The notes under the pieces: generated by a model
Database searches by the model: none
Told to the model about the DNA's origin: nothing
Seen by the model: only the letters and a program-made list of their open reading frames with translations
NCBI RefSeq assembly: GCF_040939455.1
Contig: NC_134129.1
Coordinates: 19,232,001 to 19,296,000, forward strand
DNA length: 64,000 nt
Reading direction: 5' to 3'
DNA from: Microcebus murinus
Taxonomy: Eukaryota > Chordata > Mammalia > Primates > Cheirogaleidae
In this document: one piece after another, positions 1 through 13,182 of the stretch
Layout: each line of letters starts with the position of its first letter
Numbering within the stretch: the stretch's first letter is position 1
Program-made: the position numbers and the translations under genes

Positions 1-472
1 ATTTTATTTTATGTTTTATCCAAATCACTAATAACTAGCACTTATTTGCTGATGTATGTTTGGATAGATTTGAAATACGCTGCCTTTATAATGTTGCTAA
101 TGAACAGTCAACTGTTCCAAAGGGTTAAGTAGCTAAAAGAAACAAGAACCTCCCTGGCTTCTGTAACATATAAAATGTACAATTATTCTGTGAATGTTTG
201 AGAGTTGCCTATACAATAACATTGATTAATAGGGTAATTTGTAATTCGTACTTGATAGAATAAACTTTTGCTTTCTTCCTGTATCAATCTAGTACAATAA
301 AAAATCACTTAAAAAGTAAGAGTCTAATTGCTCTACATTTGTTTAAAAGAAAATGATAAACTGCATTCATATACTGATACGCAATTCTTGCTAATCAACC
401 AATTCATTCCCCGAATCAGTGTAAGACATGAATTGCACTGCTGATAAATTATGTCTTGAAAAAGCATAAAGA

Positions 473-845
<373 letters not shown>

Positions 846-1439
846 TCATGTGGTTTCTATGATAGCTGGTAAATAATTCCATTTAATAAATATAGTAAAA
901 GGCCGATCACAGAAAATTGGCAATGATAAGGCTGGAGGCACTTAGTTCTATACTTGGAAATGCAATTCCATTGGGAGTTTAAACAGAGGTGTTGACAGAA
1001 CTAGTGGGCAAAATCCACTTATACCTGAATTCTGTTTCCTTGAATTATTTCAAATTATTTTATGTCCCAAAGTGTATAAATTATTTTAAATTTTTTCTAT
1101 GTTAATGTGAGTACAACTGAAACACTGTATTTTTGTTTTTATTCCAATATTTCTCCTAAAGAGAATTTGAACAGATTATTTATACCACTGGGTTTGTATA
1201 AAGTTGTATGCTAGAGTATCATGAAAGAGAAAAGCCAATTGTGAAATTGTGTTTTTGCATGAATTCATATTTTTTCAACATTAGCATATCAACTGTAAAG
1301 ATAATTACACCCAGAGCTAATTTGAAAAGTATCTTTTATTATACTGTGAAGTTGGAGAATTAAGATTTATTAGGTGTATACCTAGATATGTACATACCAA
1401 TACACATACGTCATTGAAGGACAGTTCCTGAGCTCATTA

Positions 1440-2030
1440 ATTCAACACTGTAATTAACAAACATTTATAAAATACTTTCCATGGAACAAGCAGTGTTCTT
1501 GGTACTGCAGTATTAACAGTGAATAAAACTTATAAAGTGCTTATGTTCATGGTGTTTACATTTTACTGGGGAAAGCAGGTAATGTACAAATACAAAAAGC
1601 ATGCAATAATATCTTAGTCAGCGATAAAGGCAATGATAAGAAAGCAAAATCAATGTGTAGAGACTGACAGGTGAAGTGGGTGGTGCGATCTTTGCTATTT
1701 TATACATGAAGTTGAGACTGATCTGTGAGGAGGTGGCATTTGAGCAGTGATCTAATGAAGTGTGGGGACAGCCCGATGGATATTAGGTAGAAAGGTAGTT
1801 CTGGCAGGGAGAGCCACCAGGTTTTCAAGTGGGACCCTCCCCCATGTCATGCTTGAGGTTCACAGAGATGACAACTGTCGTTAGAGCTGACTGAATCACC
1901 ATGGATGAGACTTAGAGAGGTGGCCAGTAGATAGATCATGCAAGTCTTTGTGGGCCACTTTAAAGATTTTGGATTTTATTTCAAATCTGATGGGACACTG
2001 CTGTGGAATCTTTAGCAGAGGAAGCCATGG
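1440..2030 (-). mobile_element. L2 LINE 3' fragment, antisense
   Basis: The order of motifs matches the reverse complement of an L2 3' end: a degenerate form of 'aggcactgttctaggc', then 'cagtgaataaaac', 'catggtgtttacattttactggggaaa', 'gaggtggcatttgagcagtga', 'catgcaagtctttgtgggcca' and 'ggattttatttcaaa'. It is old and diverged. The family is from memory of the consensus, and the ends are approximate. Confidence 0.6.
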
Positions 2031-2214
2031 AGAAAAATAGCAATATATCCCAAATGTTTTCTTATTATCATGGACTCTGAGATATTTTAATAGGAAATCT
2101 ATTATATTCTTCTCAAGCTAATCATGGTGATCATAATTACCATATTGAAGAAGTAAATGTCTGAAAGCTAAGTTCTGCTGTAGTTTTCCTTACCTTATAA
2201 AAGAAAGTAATGAT

Positions 2215-2345
2215 ATTTAATAAAGTAAATGAATGCAATTATTAATCAATAATTGATAACAAAATCAATTGTTGATAATAATTGATTTGATAATAAAAAT
2301 AAATAACAATTTATTTTTATTAAGTAAAATAATAAAATCAAACCA
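2215..2345. repeat. AT-rich low-complexity tract
   Basis: The tract is almost pure A/T, with repeated ATTGATAA/TTATCAAT motifs that can fold back on themselves. No repeat unit is strict. It is probably a decayed simple repeat. Confidence 0.6.
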
Positions 2346-3204
2346 CACATTGGCTTTAAGATTTTTTAAGTAGGGATGGGACAAAATTGTGGAAGCCATG
2401 AATAGCTTTGGAAGTCTACCTTGTCTGACTATGAGAACATTGTGATTTAATGATTTCCCCCCTTCAAAAAAAAAAGTATGGAAGTTGAGGGAAAGGGGAG
2501 ACTTACGTTCATTGAAATTATTTAGCGCTTACCATATACAAAGACTTTTAAATATAGTTTTGATTTCAAAATAATTGAAGTAAAAACTGTCAGAAATAAT
2601 AGGAGAAATAGACAAATCCACAATCATAATTGGACATTTAAACACCCTTTTCTCATTCATTGAACTACATGAAAAAATCAATTAATACGCAGAGAATCTG
2701 AATGAAATTATCAACTACTTGACATGACTGATATTTATAAAACACTGCACCTCACTTCACAAGACACAATATTTTCAAGTGCATATGGAACCTCAACCAA
2801 GATCTGAATAAAATTCAAAAGACTAAAATTTTTCAAGGTAATTTTTTTAGCCAAAATGGAAGTAAATTAAAAGCTAATAAAATTAATATAATAATGTCCT
2901 CACATATTTGGCAGTCTTTAAAAAATGGTCTTTTAGATAACCCTTGGGTTAAACAAGAATTGAAGGGAAATTATAAAATATTTCAAACTGAATTTTAATA
3001 AGAACTTAATATATACATATTTATGGGATTCGTCTAAAGCACTGCTTAGAGGGGGAAATTATAGCTTTAAAATACTAATCTAAGAAAGGAAGATCACTTA
3101 AAAATCAGTAACCTAAGCATCCACTTTAAGAACAAATAAGTAAATTAATTATATTTTATATACATTTATTATAAGTACCAAGCAAGATAGTACTCTGCCC
3201 ATTT

Positions 3205-3310
3205 TTTTAGATGAGAGGCACAGAGATCTTAGATTCCTTAAGAACACAGAGCTAATAGATTGAAGAGTCAGAGATAGAACTCAAATTTCCCTCCTTGATT
3301 CCAAATCTGT
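3205..3310 (+). mobile_element. MIR-like SINE fragment
   Basis: The string 'atgagaggcacagagatctt...cacagagctaatag...gtcagagatagaactcaaattt' follows the MIR core pattern of gaggcacagag, cacacagctagtaag and cagagccaggattcgaac. The 3' part is also the left arm of the inverted repeat at 3261-3769. The fragment is diverged. Confidence 0.5.
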
Positions 3311-3769
3311 CACATTTGTGTCATCTTTGATTTTTTTTTTTTTTTCAGTCCTAAGAGAGGATGGACATGGAGTGAAAAGATGAGCACGTGAGAGAAACCG
3401 TTAGGGCAAATTTCAATGAAGTCAAGAGGGAAAGAAGTAGTTATTGCCTGCATCATGCCAAAGAGACTTGCTACAAACCCTTTCTAATGATTCTTTTTTC
3501 CATCCCAGATCTCGCTACTCTATAAATATTGGCCGAGTGAGGAAAGCATTTAGCATTGTATTTAGTACTTTTACGAGGGTCGACAATTCCACTCCTGGGG
3601 GGTCATATTTGGTAGGGCAAAGAATCAGAACTGTGTTTGTTAAGTAAGAAGAGAGATAGCATGTGCATGTAACTCACACATGGTATAAAAAAAAAAAAAT
3701 CAAAGATGACACAAATGTGACAGATTTGGAATCATGGAGGCAAATTTGAGTTCCATCGCTGACTCTTCA
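3261..3769. repeat. Inverted repeat, ~84 bp arms, ~340 bp spacer
   Basis: The left arm (3261-3345) ends in T15. The right arm (3687-3769) starts with A13 and is its reverse complement. From about 3262 to 3330 I count roughly four mismatches in 69 positions. The spacer (3346-3686) is not Alu or L1. It is richer in CpG than its surroundings and contains a pyrimidine tract ending in AG near 3510. The arm includes part of a MIR-like element, so one arm is a copy of the other, not two independent repeats. A transcript through here could fold into a long hairpin. Confidence 0.85.
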
Positions 3770-4737
3770 GTTCAGGGACCTAAGATTAACGGTGTTGAGA
3801 ACCGCAGAAAGGCCAATGGATAAAAAGAGGCAAACACCCCCAAAGACACACACACACAGGGACATGACATCCCAGTTATACATGCTGAATTCTTAAAAAT
3901 AAAAAGATGTGCTCTGTGCCTTCATAGATTCCCTTAACATAAGTATGTCTGTATTCTTCACTCAAATTTGGAGATTAAACATAGGTTTAATTCACATTCA
4001 CGTGCAAGGAAATGCTGAATTCGTTTTGATTGACTCTAACAGTGGCAGGAAAAGCCCAGATCACTATTGCATCCGTTAGATGGAGGAATATTTGTTTCTC
4101 GCGTGAAAGCCCCAGGGGCAAGTATTTCAAAGTGATTATGATGACACACATCCGGTGACAGGGAGTCAGGCTCCTTCTAGCTTTCTGCTGCGTCGTGGGT
4201 GGTTTTCATTCCCAAGACCATCGAATGGCCTAAGAAGGAAGGTTGCTGGTTGCCCTTAGCCATCGTATTCCAACAGAAAGCAATGAGGAGGTGGCAACGG
4301 TCTCTGAGTCCACCTCTTCAATGCCATCTTTTGGACATTCTTGCCCTGGCTCCCTTTAGCCAGATTTTAACCCGTGGCCACCCACAGGTTACACAGAGAA
4401 GGTGACAAATAAAGTTGTCCTTCTGGGCAGCCACGTACCACCTGAAAACTGAGTCTACTCTCTTGCGGTGGAGGAAGGGAAAGATGGGTGGGTGTTGGGA
4501 GTCACTTTGCAGCCCACGGTAATTTGCATGATTAAAATTCCCACAGACTCAAAGAGCACATGGGACACCACGTAGCCATGGTTACTAGTAATTCTTTCTG
4601 TAAATCTCTAGCAGTCGTGTCCCCCTTTGTTTGCATTGTCTATTTCCACACACAACATCCCGCCGGATCAGATGGAAGACTAAAGGTGGTCTGTCATTTT
4701 TCATCTTCTATTTTTCTTTCCCCCCCTGTCCCCACAG

Positions 4738-4949
4738 GAATCACCACCGTTCTGACGATGACAACCCTGAGCACCATTGCCAGGAAGTCCTTACCGAAGG
4801 TTTCTTACGTGACAGCCATGGATCTCTTTGTCTCTGTGTGTTTCATTTTTGTTTTCGCAGCCCTGATGGAATATGGGACCTTGCATTATTTCACCAGCAA
4901 CCAAAAAGGAAAGGCTACCAGGGACAGAAAGCTAAGAAGCAAGGCCTCG
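4738..4949 (+). CDS. GABRG1: GABRG1 penultimate coding exon (end of M2, M3, start of M3-M4 loop)
   Basis: This exon encodes part of the gamma-1 subunit of the GABA-A receptor, a pentameric ligand-gated chloride channel of the Cys-loop family in the neuronal membrane. The acceptor is CCCCACAG at 4730-4737 and the donor is GTAGGT at 4950. The first two bases complete a split glycine codon, and 70 full codons follow, ending in phase 0. The peptide begins [20 protein letters not shown], the pore-lining end of M2 and the M2-M3 linker. M3 follows ([20 protein letters not shown]), then [16 protein letters not shown] and a basic start to the intracellular loop. The gamma-1 assignment over gamma-2 or gamma-3 rests on '[20 protein letters not shown]', compared from memory. 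There is no stop or frameshift, and the exon is in phase with the one at 17874. Confidence 0.97.
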
Positions 4950-5173
4950 GTAGGTTTAAAAGAAAAAAAAAAAAAATCTTTAACTTTGTTAGGCCTCAAC
5001 TTAGATATACTGTTTTAAATATTTATGGGGGGTTTTTTTGTTTGTTTTTTTAGAGAGAAATAAGGACACTTTAGGTACTACAACAAAAGATAAACAAAAT
5101 TAAAGTGAAGCTGGAGTGCCTAAGCATTGCCCACCAAGAAAAGTGTATTTATATTCCTCTAATATCCCCTATT

Positions 5174-5348
5174 GCTGTAGTCCCCCAACCTGTCTGGTCT
5201 GTTAGGAAGTGGGCAGGTCACCACCTGAGCTCCGCCCACTGCCCCGCCCCCTACCACTCCCAGCCACGCCCCCCTACCATTCCCCTCCCCCATCCGTGGT
5301 AAAACTGTCTCCCATGAAACCTGTCCCTGGTGCCAAAAAGGCTGCAAG
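5174..5348 (-). mobile_element. hAT-like non-autonomous DNA transposon remnant
   Basis: The sequence runs from CTGTAGTCCCCCAACCTGTC, through GTTAGGAAGTGGGC and CACCTGAGCTCCGCC, to AACTGTCTCCCATGAAACC and TGTCCCTGGTGCCAAAAAGG. This is the order of a common mammalian repeat with CAGGGGTCCCCAACC-type termini. The interior is reduced to a C-rich stretch at about 5230-5290. I recognise the pattern but not the exact subfamily, and orientation is arbitrary for a palindromic element. Confidence 0.55.
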
Positions 5349-5773
5349 CTGCCCTCTTGGGTGACCTGTGTTAACAGTGGTTTGTTTTATGCTCTGAATT
5401 ATTCCACGAGTGGTCACTCTCTCTACCAAAAACACTATTTAAGCTTTCTCTTTAATTCTACTTTTGTGTTAGGATTTGGATTTCTGATAATCGGTGGCCA
5501 AAAATAAATAAATAAATAAAATTAGCTTGTTTTTAGTAATAAACATCTCCCTTTACTGTTGGCACCCAGCTGTGCTTGAAAGTCACAGATATTAAGTTCT
5601 TTTGGTTTCTGTATAATCTTGTATTCTCTGTTTTCTCAATCATATGCCTACCTTAACTTATATCACATCAAGTTGATATATTAAAATTGATTCTGCTGAT
5701 TTTAATATGCTTAAGTATGGGAATGATTAAAAATAATTTATTTCCATAATAGGAATTATGACAATCTGAAAGT

Positions 5774-5955
5774 GATATCTAATACTTGTTGAGTGTTCCA
5801 GGCACTCGTCTCAGCATGTCATATGCATGATTTCATTTATACTCAGAGCAGCCCTGTGAATATAAGTTCAGTGATTTGCGCAAAGACGGTCCTTAGTAAG
5901 TGAAAAATCCAAGACTCAGACCCGGGTCTTTTTTTTAAATCCCAGAGCCCAAGCT
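5774..5955 (+). mobile_element. MIR SINE
   Basis: It shows the MIR order: 'ttgttgagtgttccaggcactcgtctcagc', 'catgatttcatttatactcagagcagccctgtga', 'gtgatttgcgcaaagacggtcc', 'agtaagtg' and 'actcagacccgggtc'. It is diverged but nearly complete. Confidence 0.75.
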
Positions 5956-6157
5956 TGTAACCCTTCCTTTATATTGCATGCATAAATAAATGAAAGAAAA
6001 GTAGACATTTCTTTTTCTAAAAGGAACAAAAAGGACACTTCTTTCATCACTGGTTTCAGTAAATGTTTTCAAAGAATATTTGTTTCTAAATGCTGAAGTA
6101 AATGAGAACCCTATAAAACAGCGATGCATGGGTAGGAAGCTTGTAAGCCTAGTATTG

Positions 6158-6222
6158 TGTATGTATGTGTGTGTATATACATATATGTATGTATGTTTAT
6201 GTATATATACACACACACATAA
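6158..6222. repeat. Mixed (TATG)n/(TA)n/(CA)n microsatellite
   Basis: TATG, TG, TA and CA units alternate, ending in ATATATACACACACACAT. The tract is compound and interrupted. Confidence 0.9.
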
Positions 6223-6561
6223 AAAATGAAGCATAGAGTTTTCCATGTTAATTAACTTTGGAAGTTCTAGGATTTGATGATTTAATTTTTCCTCCCCCCA
6301 TTTTTTCATTCCTTAATTTATAAAACTTTGCTATACTTTTAAATGATATTTTACTTTTCATGCTATATTCCAAGACTCAAACTCTGACATATTTTGCATT
6401 TAGATTTCCACCATATTCCAAGAAAGCAGAGCACATTGCTGGCAGTACGAAGTTGAGAACTTGCATTGTAGAACTAGCCTGTGACTCTTTTGACTTGACA
6501 TAAGTTTAGCTTCTCTGTAGGATATATCATGGCCCCTGGATGGACAGAGGGCAATGGTGTC

Positions 6562-6622
6562 AACTGTAATATAAATATTGTAATATAATTGTAATATAAA
6601 TATTTAGCAATATAAATATTGC
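6562..6622. repeat. AT-rich tandem repeat
   Basis: There are three imperfect copies of 'tgtaatataaatatt' followed by 'agcaatataaatattgc', which is itself nearly palindromic. Confidence 0.7.
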
Positions 6623-7966
6623 TAACATTTTAAATAAAGAGACATGGAGGTTTTCTACTATTTTCCTATAATCGAAGACAAGCATCCTCTCTGGATCGTC
6701 CATTTCATCATTTACTCATCATAACTATGTTTAATTACTACTTTGAAATTTTTACTGCTAGACATTTTGATGGGGAATGTTTAGGATAAAAATAACTAAC
6801 ATAAAAGCCAGGCAGTGTTCAACCTCACATGGATTCTCTGAAGAACACACAGCCTAAACGTGGCTAGGGTAGGACTGTAGCAAAGCAGTTTGACTACAGA
6901 GCATGCACACTTGACCACAGGTTTGGACGCTACACTTGCTCAGGAGGGCTGGTTTATTGGGAGTGAAAACTTTAAAATTATGATATCATTCAAATTATGT
7001 ATTCATCAAAAATTTTTGAGAACTTCCAAAGTCTAGGCACTGTTCTAGAATAGTCATTTACAAAAAATCTGTATGTTAAGTCTTTAAAATTTCGCATCAA
7101 GGCCAAGATACTAAATACGAATGATGGAAAAATAAGGAATAAAAATTAAACGATAGCTTTGCAGCACTAAATGACAAATTGCAACAGTTAAATTGACATG
7201 TTGCAATTGACCACCTGGGTGCCAAAAATATTTTCTTTACAGCTATCCAAAATAAAGTTCCACAGTTTTTTTTTTTTTCTGTGTTCAATTAAGTGCTTTA
7301 TGAGCTCTTTCAGTATTAAATGACATTTTGAGCGAAAAAACCTGGATCAGTAATCAAATCTGACTCCCTGCATGGTTCAGTGTTCAGCCATATGGTCTTG
7401 CTAATCAGGTAAATCGGAATGTACTTTTATGAGGACTAGACAGCTCTGCTGGCTAAATCCTCTACTTCAGGGCTTTGTGGAATTCACGTTTTTCTTCTGA
7501 CCCAAGGCAGCACAGTCCAATGTACAGCCTAGACCTAGAGATCTTGCACTATTTTGCCATTACACCTGTTTTCATTATTAGTGACTTTATCATTCCCTTT
7601 CTCTTTCTCCTTTCTTCCGTCTTCCCATTTTCTTTAATAGGCTCAAAATTCTGAGTAGCTTGAAATTTATCATTTTTTATTTTATTTTATTTTTTCTAAA
7701 TTGTTTATGCCAGTGGTGAGGCCAGGACCAAAGACCTTGGCTAGAGTCACTTAAAGGTCAACATGTCCGTTATTAAAGTGAAACTAAAATCCCTTTCTTG
7801 ACATCTCTTTGACTGAATACCTGAGACTCTCAGAATACCCCGATTTATTTGTTTTAGGAAGAGATAAACAACATAGATTTCTAGTTTCAATTAACGTTCT
7901 AAGAAAACATAAATTAATAAAAGCTGCTTTCTACTAATACTTTATGCTACACATGAAATGTTGGGC

Positions 7967-8078
7967 TTTCTTTCTTTCCTTTTTCTTTCTTTTTTTTTTT
8001 TGCAATCTTTTTTTCCTGTGTGTATTTCTTTTGTGTATCATTCTTTTCCTTCCTCCCTCCTTCCCTTCCCTTCTTCTG
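7967..8078. repeat. Pyrimidine-rich (TTTC/TTCC)n tract
   Basis: This is a polypyrimidine stretch of CTTT, TTTC and TTCC units with long T runs. It gives two apparent open frames on the + strand, which I regard as low-complexity artefacts. Confidence 0.8.
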
Positions 8079-8504
8079 TCTTACCCTCTTCATTTCTGTA
8101 TTTTTCCTCTTTCTTTTTTATTGTACATGTCAATGACTTTTTCTCTTGGTCCATATTCCTATAATTTTTTTTTATTACCATTCATAAATACATGATGGAT
8201 GTGTATTTGTGCCAACATTTGTTTTCGAGAAAACCTAAGAAGTTAGGCTTACTATCCTGAACAATACAATCAAGACTCTTTATGGAACAGGTAAAGGTCA
8301 CAGAAAGGCAATAGTAGTAAACAAGCCATTGCTAACTAAAGAGTAGTTCATGTTGAAACTTGAATATTCATCCCATAGACTATCAAAAATCTTAGAAAAC
8401 TACATTATACTTACATCAGGGACCTAGTATGCCCATTCTAGGATAGGACTTACGTATGTTTAGGATTTTGATTTAGTGAAAATGTAAAATGATAAAAATT
8501 TATT

Positions 8505-8640
8505 TCACCAATTATGTATAAGGCACTTTGGAGACAAAAAGAGATGGAATGTGTTCTCTTCTTTCAGGAATCTTTAAATCTAGTTGTGACAAAATATATA
8601 ACAAATGCAAACATATAGATAATAAAGCACAATATAAATA
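8505..8640 (-). mobile_element. Possible L2 fragment, antisense
   Basis: The sequence 'caccaattatgtataaggcactttgg', a run resembling the L2 line 'ttctcttctttcaggaatctttaaatctagt' and 'acaaatgcaaaca' match the reverse-complement L2 3' end loosely. Other old mammalian repeats cannot be excluded. Confidence 0.35.
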
Positions 8641-8933
8641 ACTGTCCACTATAAAAATCAAAAGTAAACAAAGAGTCTGTGAAGGAATTAACAATTAGAC
8701 GAGTGCTTTGTCAGACTTTTTCAGAAGCAGGAATTTTTTTTTACGACAAATATTAAAAAGATACTAAATATTTCATATTTTATGAAAACATAAACTATAT
8801 TTTTGATCGATCTGTTCTTGTAGACACCTACAACTAAGCCAGATCCTCATGGCCTATACCTGGCGTGTAAGTCATTCTTGAGACCAGAGGTAACATGGTC
8901 TGGGAAACACTGATTTAAAAGCACATAGTGTTA

Positions 8934-9266
<333 letters not shown>

Positions 9267-9552
9267 AAAAGCACATAGTGTTGAGAAACAGCTGTGTCAA
9301 TATGGGTCACAGTGGAGCTTCCTTTCAAGTATGAATAATTCATTCATAAAACATATAGACTAATTCTTCCAAAGGAAGTTGGGCAGAGAAGATTTCAGGG
9401 AAAGTATGGCTTCATTGTAGTAATTCTTTGAAGAATATAAGTTGCAGTTTTTAAGACAACAAATTAGGAAGAACATTTAAGACACATGAAATCATGTCAG
9501 CCGAGTTGAAGTTCACATACGAGAACAAAAATAGACTGGTCTATGCCCCAAA

Positions 9553-9752
9553 TCATGTTGTCCAATATAGAAGACACTGGCCACATGTGGCTAGGTAGGA
9601 TCGAAATTAATTAAAATTGAACAAAATGTAAAATTCTGTATTTTAGGAGCACTCGTCACATTTCAAGTGCCCAATAGCCCATGGGACTGGTGGCCACCAT
9701 ACTGGCAACATAGATCCAGTAGAACATGACAGAATTCTGTTCTACAGTGTCA
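9553..9752 (-). mobile_element. MER5-type hAT (Charlie) remnant
   Basis: The core 'tgttgtccaatatag...ccacatgtggcta...attaattaaaattgaa...cacatttcaagtgcccaatagcc...ggtggccaccatactgg' and the terminal 'tagaacatgacagaattctgttctacagtg' match the reverse complement of MER5A as I remember it. The element is old and shared across placental mammals. Confidence 0.75.
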
Positions 9753-9944
9753 TTCTAGGAAATAGGAACATTGGGAAAGAAAATAACCCATGTCGAGGAA
9801 TAAAAAAGTGGTTTGTGATTAGGATGTGCAAAGTCTCTAGCGCCATGCTAAGAATTCAGATTTTTGTCTTGTTAGCACCAGCAGGTCATGCATGTTTTTA
9901 AGCAGGATAGTGCATTTTTATCTGTGTTTCTTTTTTAATACTTT

Positions 9945-10248
9945 TTTAATTGTTGGTGGGGACTACTGCCTGAAGAGTCCTGGGGCACCACAGGGTGTCA
10001 GATGGCAAGCGATGGCATGCTCAGTTTTCTCTTCCTCTTTTTATGTAGCCACCAGTCCCACTCCCATGGTAGCTAGTAAATCCACTAACCCATTGATCCA
10101 TCAGTCCATTAATTCAGGCCATTCCTGAGGGTAGAGCCCCCATGATCCAGTCACTTCTTAAGGGCCCCACCTGTCAATCCTGCCACATTGGGGATTTAGT
10201 TTCAACATGAGTCTTGGAGGGGACGGATGTTTAAGCCATAGTGGCAGG
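9945..10248 (-). mobile_element. MaLR-type LTR (MST/MLT1-like), antisense
   Basis: Read on the minus strand from 10248, it starts TGCCACTATGGCTTAAACAT and continues 'gtcccctccaagactcatgttgaaac', 'ggtggggcccttaagaagtgactggatcatgggggct' and 'catAAAAAGAGGaagaga'. This is the start of MST/MLT1 LTRs with the TATA-like CATAAAAAGAGG. No internal retroviral sequence was seen. Confidence 0.7.
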
Positions 10249-10264
10249 CATCACCACACACCAT

Positions 10265-10545
10265 CTAGTTTTGGGATATGTTTGCACCCCATAAAAGAAA
10301 TTGTACCTAGTAGCAGTCAATCCCCATTACCCGCCTCTTATCACTGTCCACCTCCCTCGCCCTAAGCAAAAACTAGTCTATCTCTATAAAGTTGCTTATA
10401 TTAGACATTTTGTATAAAGGGAATCACAACATGTGGTCTTCTGTGACTGGCTTTTCAGCTAGCATCGTGTTTTCGAAGTTCATCCATCTATAGCACATTA
10501 TCAGTATTTCTTTTTTAATGCCCAATAATATTCAATATATGGGTA
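10265..10545 (-). mobile_element. Old L1 (L1M-type) 3' fragment, antisense
   Basis: Strings such as 'tgtataaagggaatcacaacatgtggtcttctgtgactggct', 'ttcagctagcatcgtgttttcgaagttcatccat' and 'ttttttaatgcccaataatattc' are the reverse complement of the 3' region of older L1s. The reading frames have decayed. Confidence 0.7.
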
Positions 10546-12852
10546 CTGTAGTATTATTGGGAGCAAATTTTGTTATGGCTTAAAACATAAAGTTTAATTC
10601 CTTAAATCTTCTGAATTGTATGGGAGTATTTTCTTTTTTTTAAAATTACTTTAATTTTATTTTATCATATTATGTTTTTGAAAGATAATTATGAGTAGCC
10701 TAGAGTATATACTTGAGTGGCAAAAGAGGCAGAGAAAATTTCAGAAACTCTCGAAACATTTCAAAAAGTTATATATTACAGAGGCTGAACCAAGGTATTA
10801 GGTGAAGATGATGTGTAGGAGGTTTTCTTGTTTCCTGGCTCCCACCCACAGTCCCTTCTCTGCAAAGAAAAGATCTTTCAGCCACCGCCTATCTATTGAA
10901 TAAACATTTGTCTACCTTGCAGAGTACTAAAATAATGAAAAGCTGTATCAACCCACAGTTTCACCAGTTGTGAAGATTCTTTTTTGTGATGATATTTGGC
11001 AAAGCTCCCGGAAGGGATTATAGGATGTTGGTAAAATGTGAAATATAGCAAGAAGGTTACTTAAATAATTGTCAAGGCAGTGGATAGTAGGATGTTTTCA
11101 GCAGATAAACCATTTAATACCAGTTCTGACACTGGCAGCCAAAAAAAAAAGACCAAATTAATCATTGAGTAAAAATCATTTAAAAAAAAAACAACTAATT
11201 TTAATAATAATATAGGTGTATGGTTAAAACAAATGAGCATACACTCCTCTGAAAAACAAAAAAAAAGGGAAAAAATTAGCAAATAGAAAAATTCATAATT
11301 GTGTAAATGAAGAATAAAATTCTCTATCTAGCACCATTAGTCTGAAATCTCCATATTAACCATATTTTAACCATTTTTGATTTTACTTTCCTATGATGAT
11401 TTTTTTCATTGTACTTCTAATTCTTAGAGTATCACATTTAAAGGTATCTATAACTCTTTTCTACAAGAGATAGAAAAACTACCTCTCCTATTGTTTCCTT
11501 CCCATTCTCTCCCTCAATATTTTATCTTACTATTAATATTTATTATATTGGACAATTTTAAAACTATAAATAATACACTTAAATCTCTACTTCTGAATTC
11601 ATTATTGTAACTGATTCTAATGCCAATGTAAATATCATTTTTTGCAGATAAAACTTTTTTTCTTTTCTTACCTGAAATATTTTATCATCATGTTTCTTCT
11701 CATGGTGTAAAAATTTCTTGAGGATCAGCACATTTTCTGTTTTTCAACCTCGTTCATGTCCTCATTACATAATATTCCTATCTTTTATTTCTGAGAACTT
11801 CCTTGGCTCTTTGTTCCAATTGAGTTTTATTTTCTTCTCTAAAACTATTGCCAGTGGGATTTCAGACCTCCTAAGTTATCCATCTATTCCAGATTTTCTT
11901 TTTATCATATTTTCCATCAAAAGTACTTTTTTTTCCTTTCTAGTGTGAGAAATTTCCCAAAGATTTCATTTTAAGACTTTTTTGCTTTTTTAAAAATTTG
12001 CAACAACCTTTTGAATTTCTGAGTAGTCTTATTTTCTAACTTTTTTCAATTTTAGGTCTAATTTTTTTCTTAAATGGATGCGTTATCTCCTAGCATTTCT
12101 GAGTGGACTCATTAGAAGGTTTAATGTTCTCTCATGTTTCCTGAATTGTTAGAGCCATGCCATCTTCACTTTTCTCTTTCGTGTTGTTGACTTACCTCAA
12201 AAGTTCTTGATGATTGCTCTCCAATAGGTCCTGCAGGCTTGGCATGCTGCAACTGTCAGTTTTCACTGTCATGTGTGTGATTGATTGGGAGGCATGACAT
12301 CTGATTCGACATACATTCTAAATGATAAATTACAGGGTGATAATGATGCAATACAAGGGCATTCTACCACCAACATCAATTGTCCTAATCTTCTCTAGTG
12401 GGAGGTTGGTGGGAGGTTATTACTATTATTTTAGAAGCTATAGAGTTCTACTTATAAGCAAACACCCACCTGTCTGCATCTTCTCTTCTCTGCATGCATA
12501 ACAGATGTAGTTCACAGAAGCGAAGCTGATCTGGAGATGGTTTAACTGAAACATTGCTTAACTAAAACCATGTTTTCTTTCCATCTTATCACTTCCATTC
12601 TTCCTACCTTCAAGCGAGTGTCTCTGGAGCTTTGATAAGAAGAACAGCTTCTTCCACAGTCATGTTTTTATTTCCTGAGCTTTTCTGACATGTGTCTTTC
12701 CTTTGGTCTACTTTATCCATTAACCCATCTCCATCTTGCTCTGTGCACTCCAGAAATTTATTGCAAATTCTAATGTGCGGATTGATGATTTCCCATCACC
12801 AAGATCCACCTCCTGTCTCTTTTTAACACTGATGTGGTATTTATGATTTTTT

Positions 12853-13182
<330 letters not shown>

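Noticed and set aside
3444..3647. 67-codon + frame after a pyrimidine tract ending in AG, as a possible extra GABRG1 exon
   Set aside because: The translation resembles no part of a Cys-loop receptor, and the frame lies in the spacer of the inverted repeat. The polypyrimidine-AG near 3510 alone is not enough.
4199..4405. 68-codon + frame in the intron before the penultimate exon
   Set aside because: There is no recognisable domain and no paired splice sites, and the length is within chance expectation.
7944..8195. Leu/Phe/Ser-rich frames that look like membrane proteins
   Set aside because: They are translations of a TTTC/TTCC pyrimidine tract.
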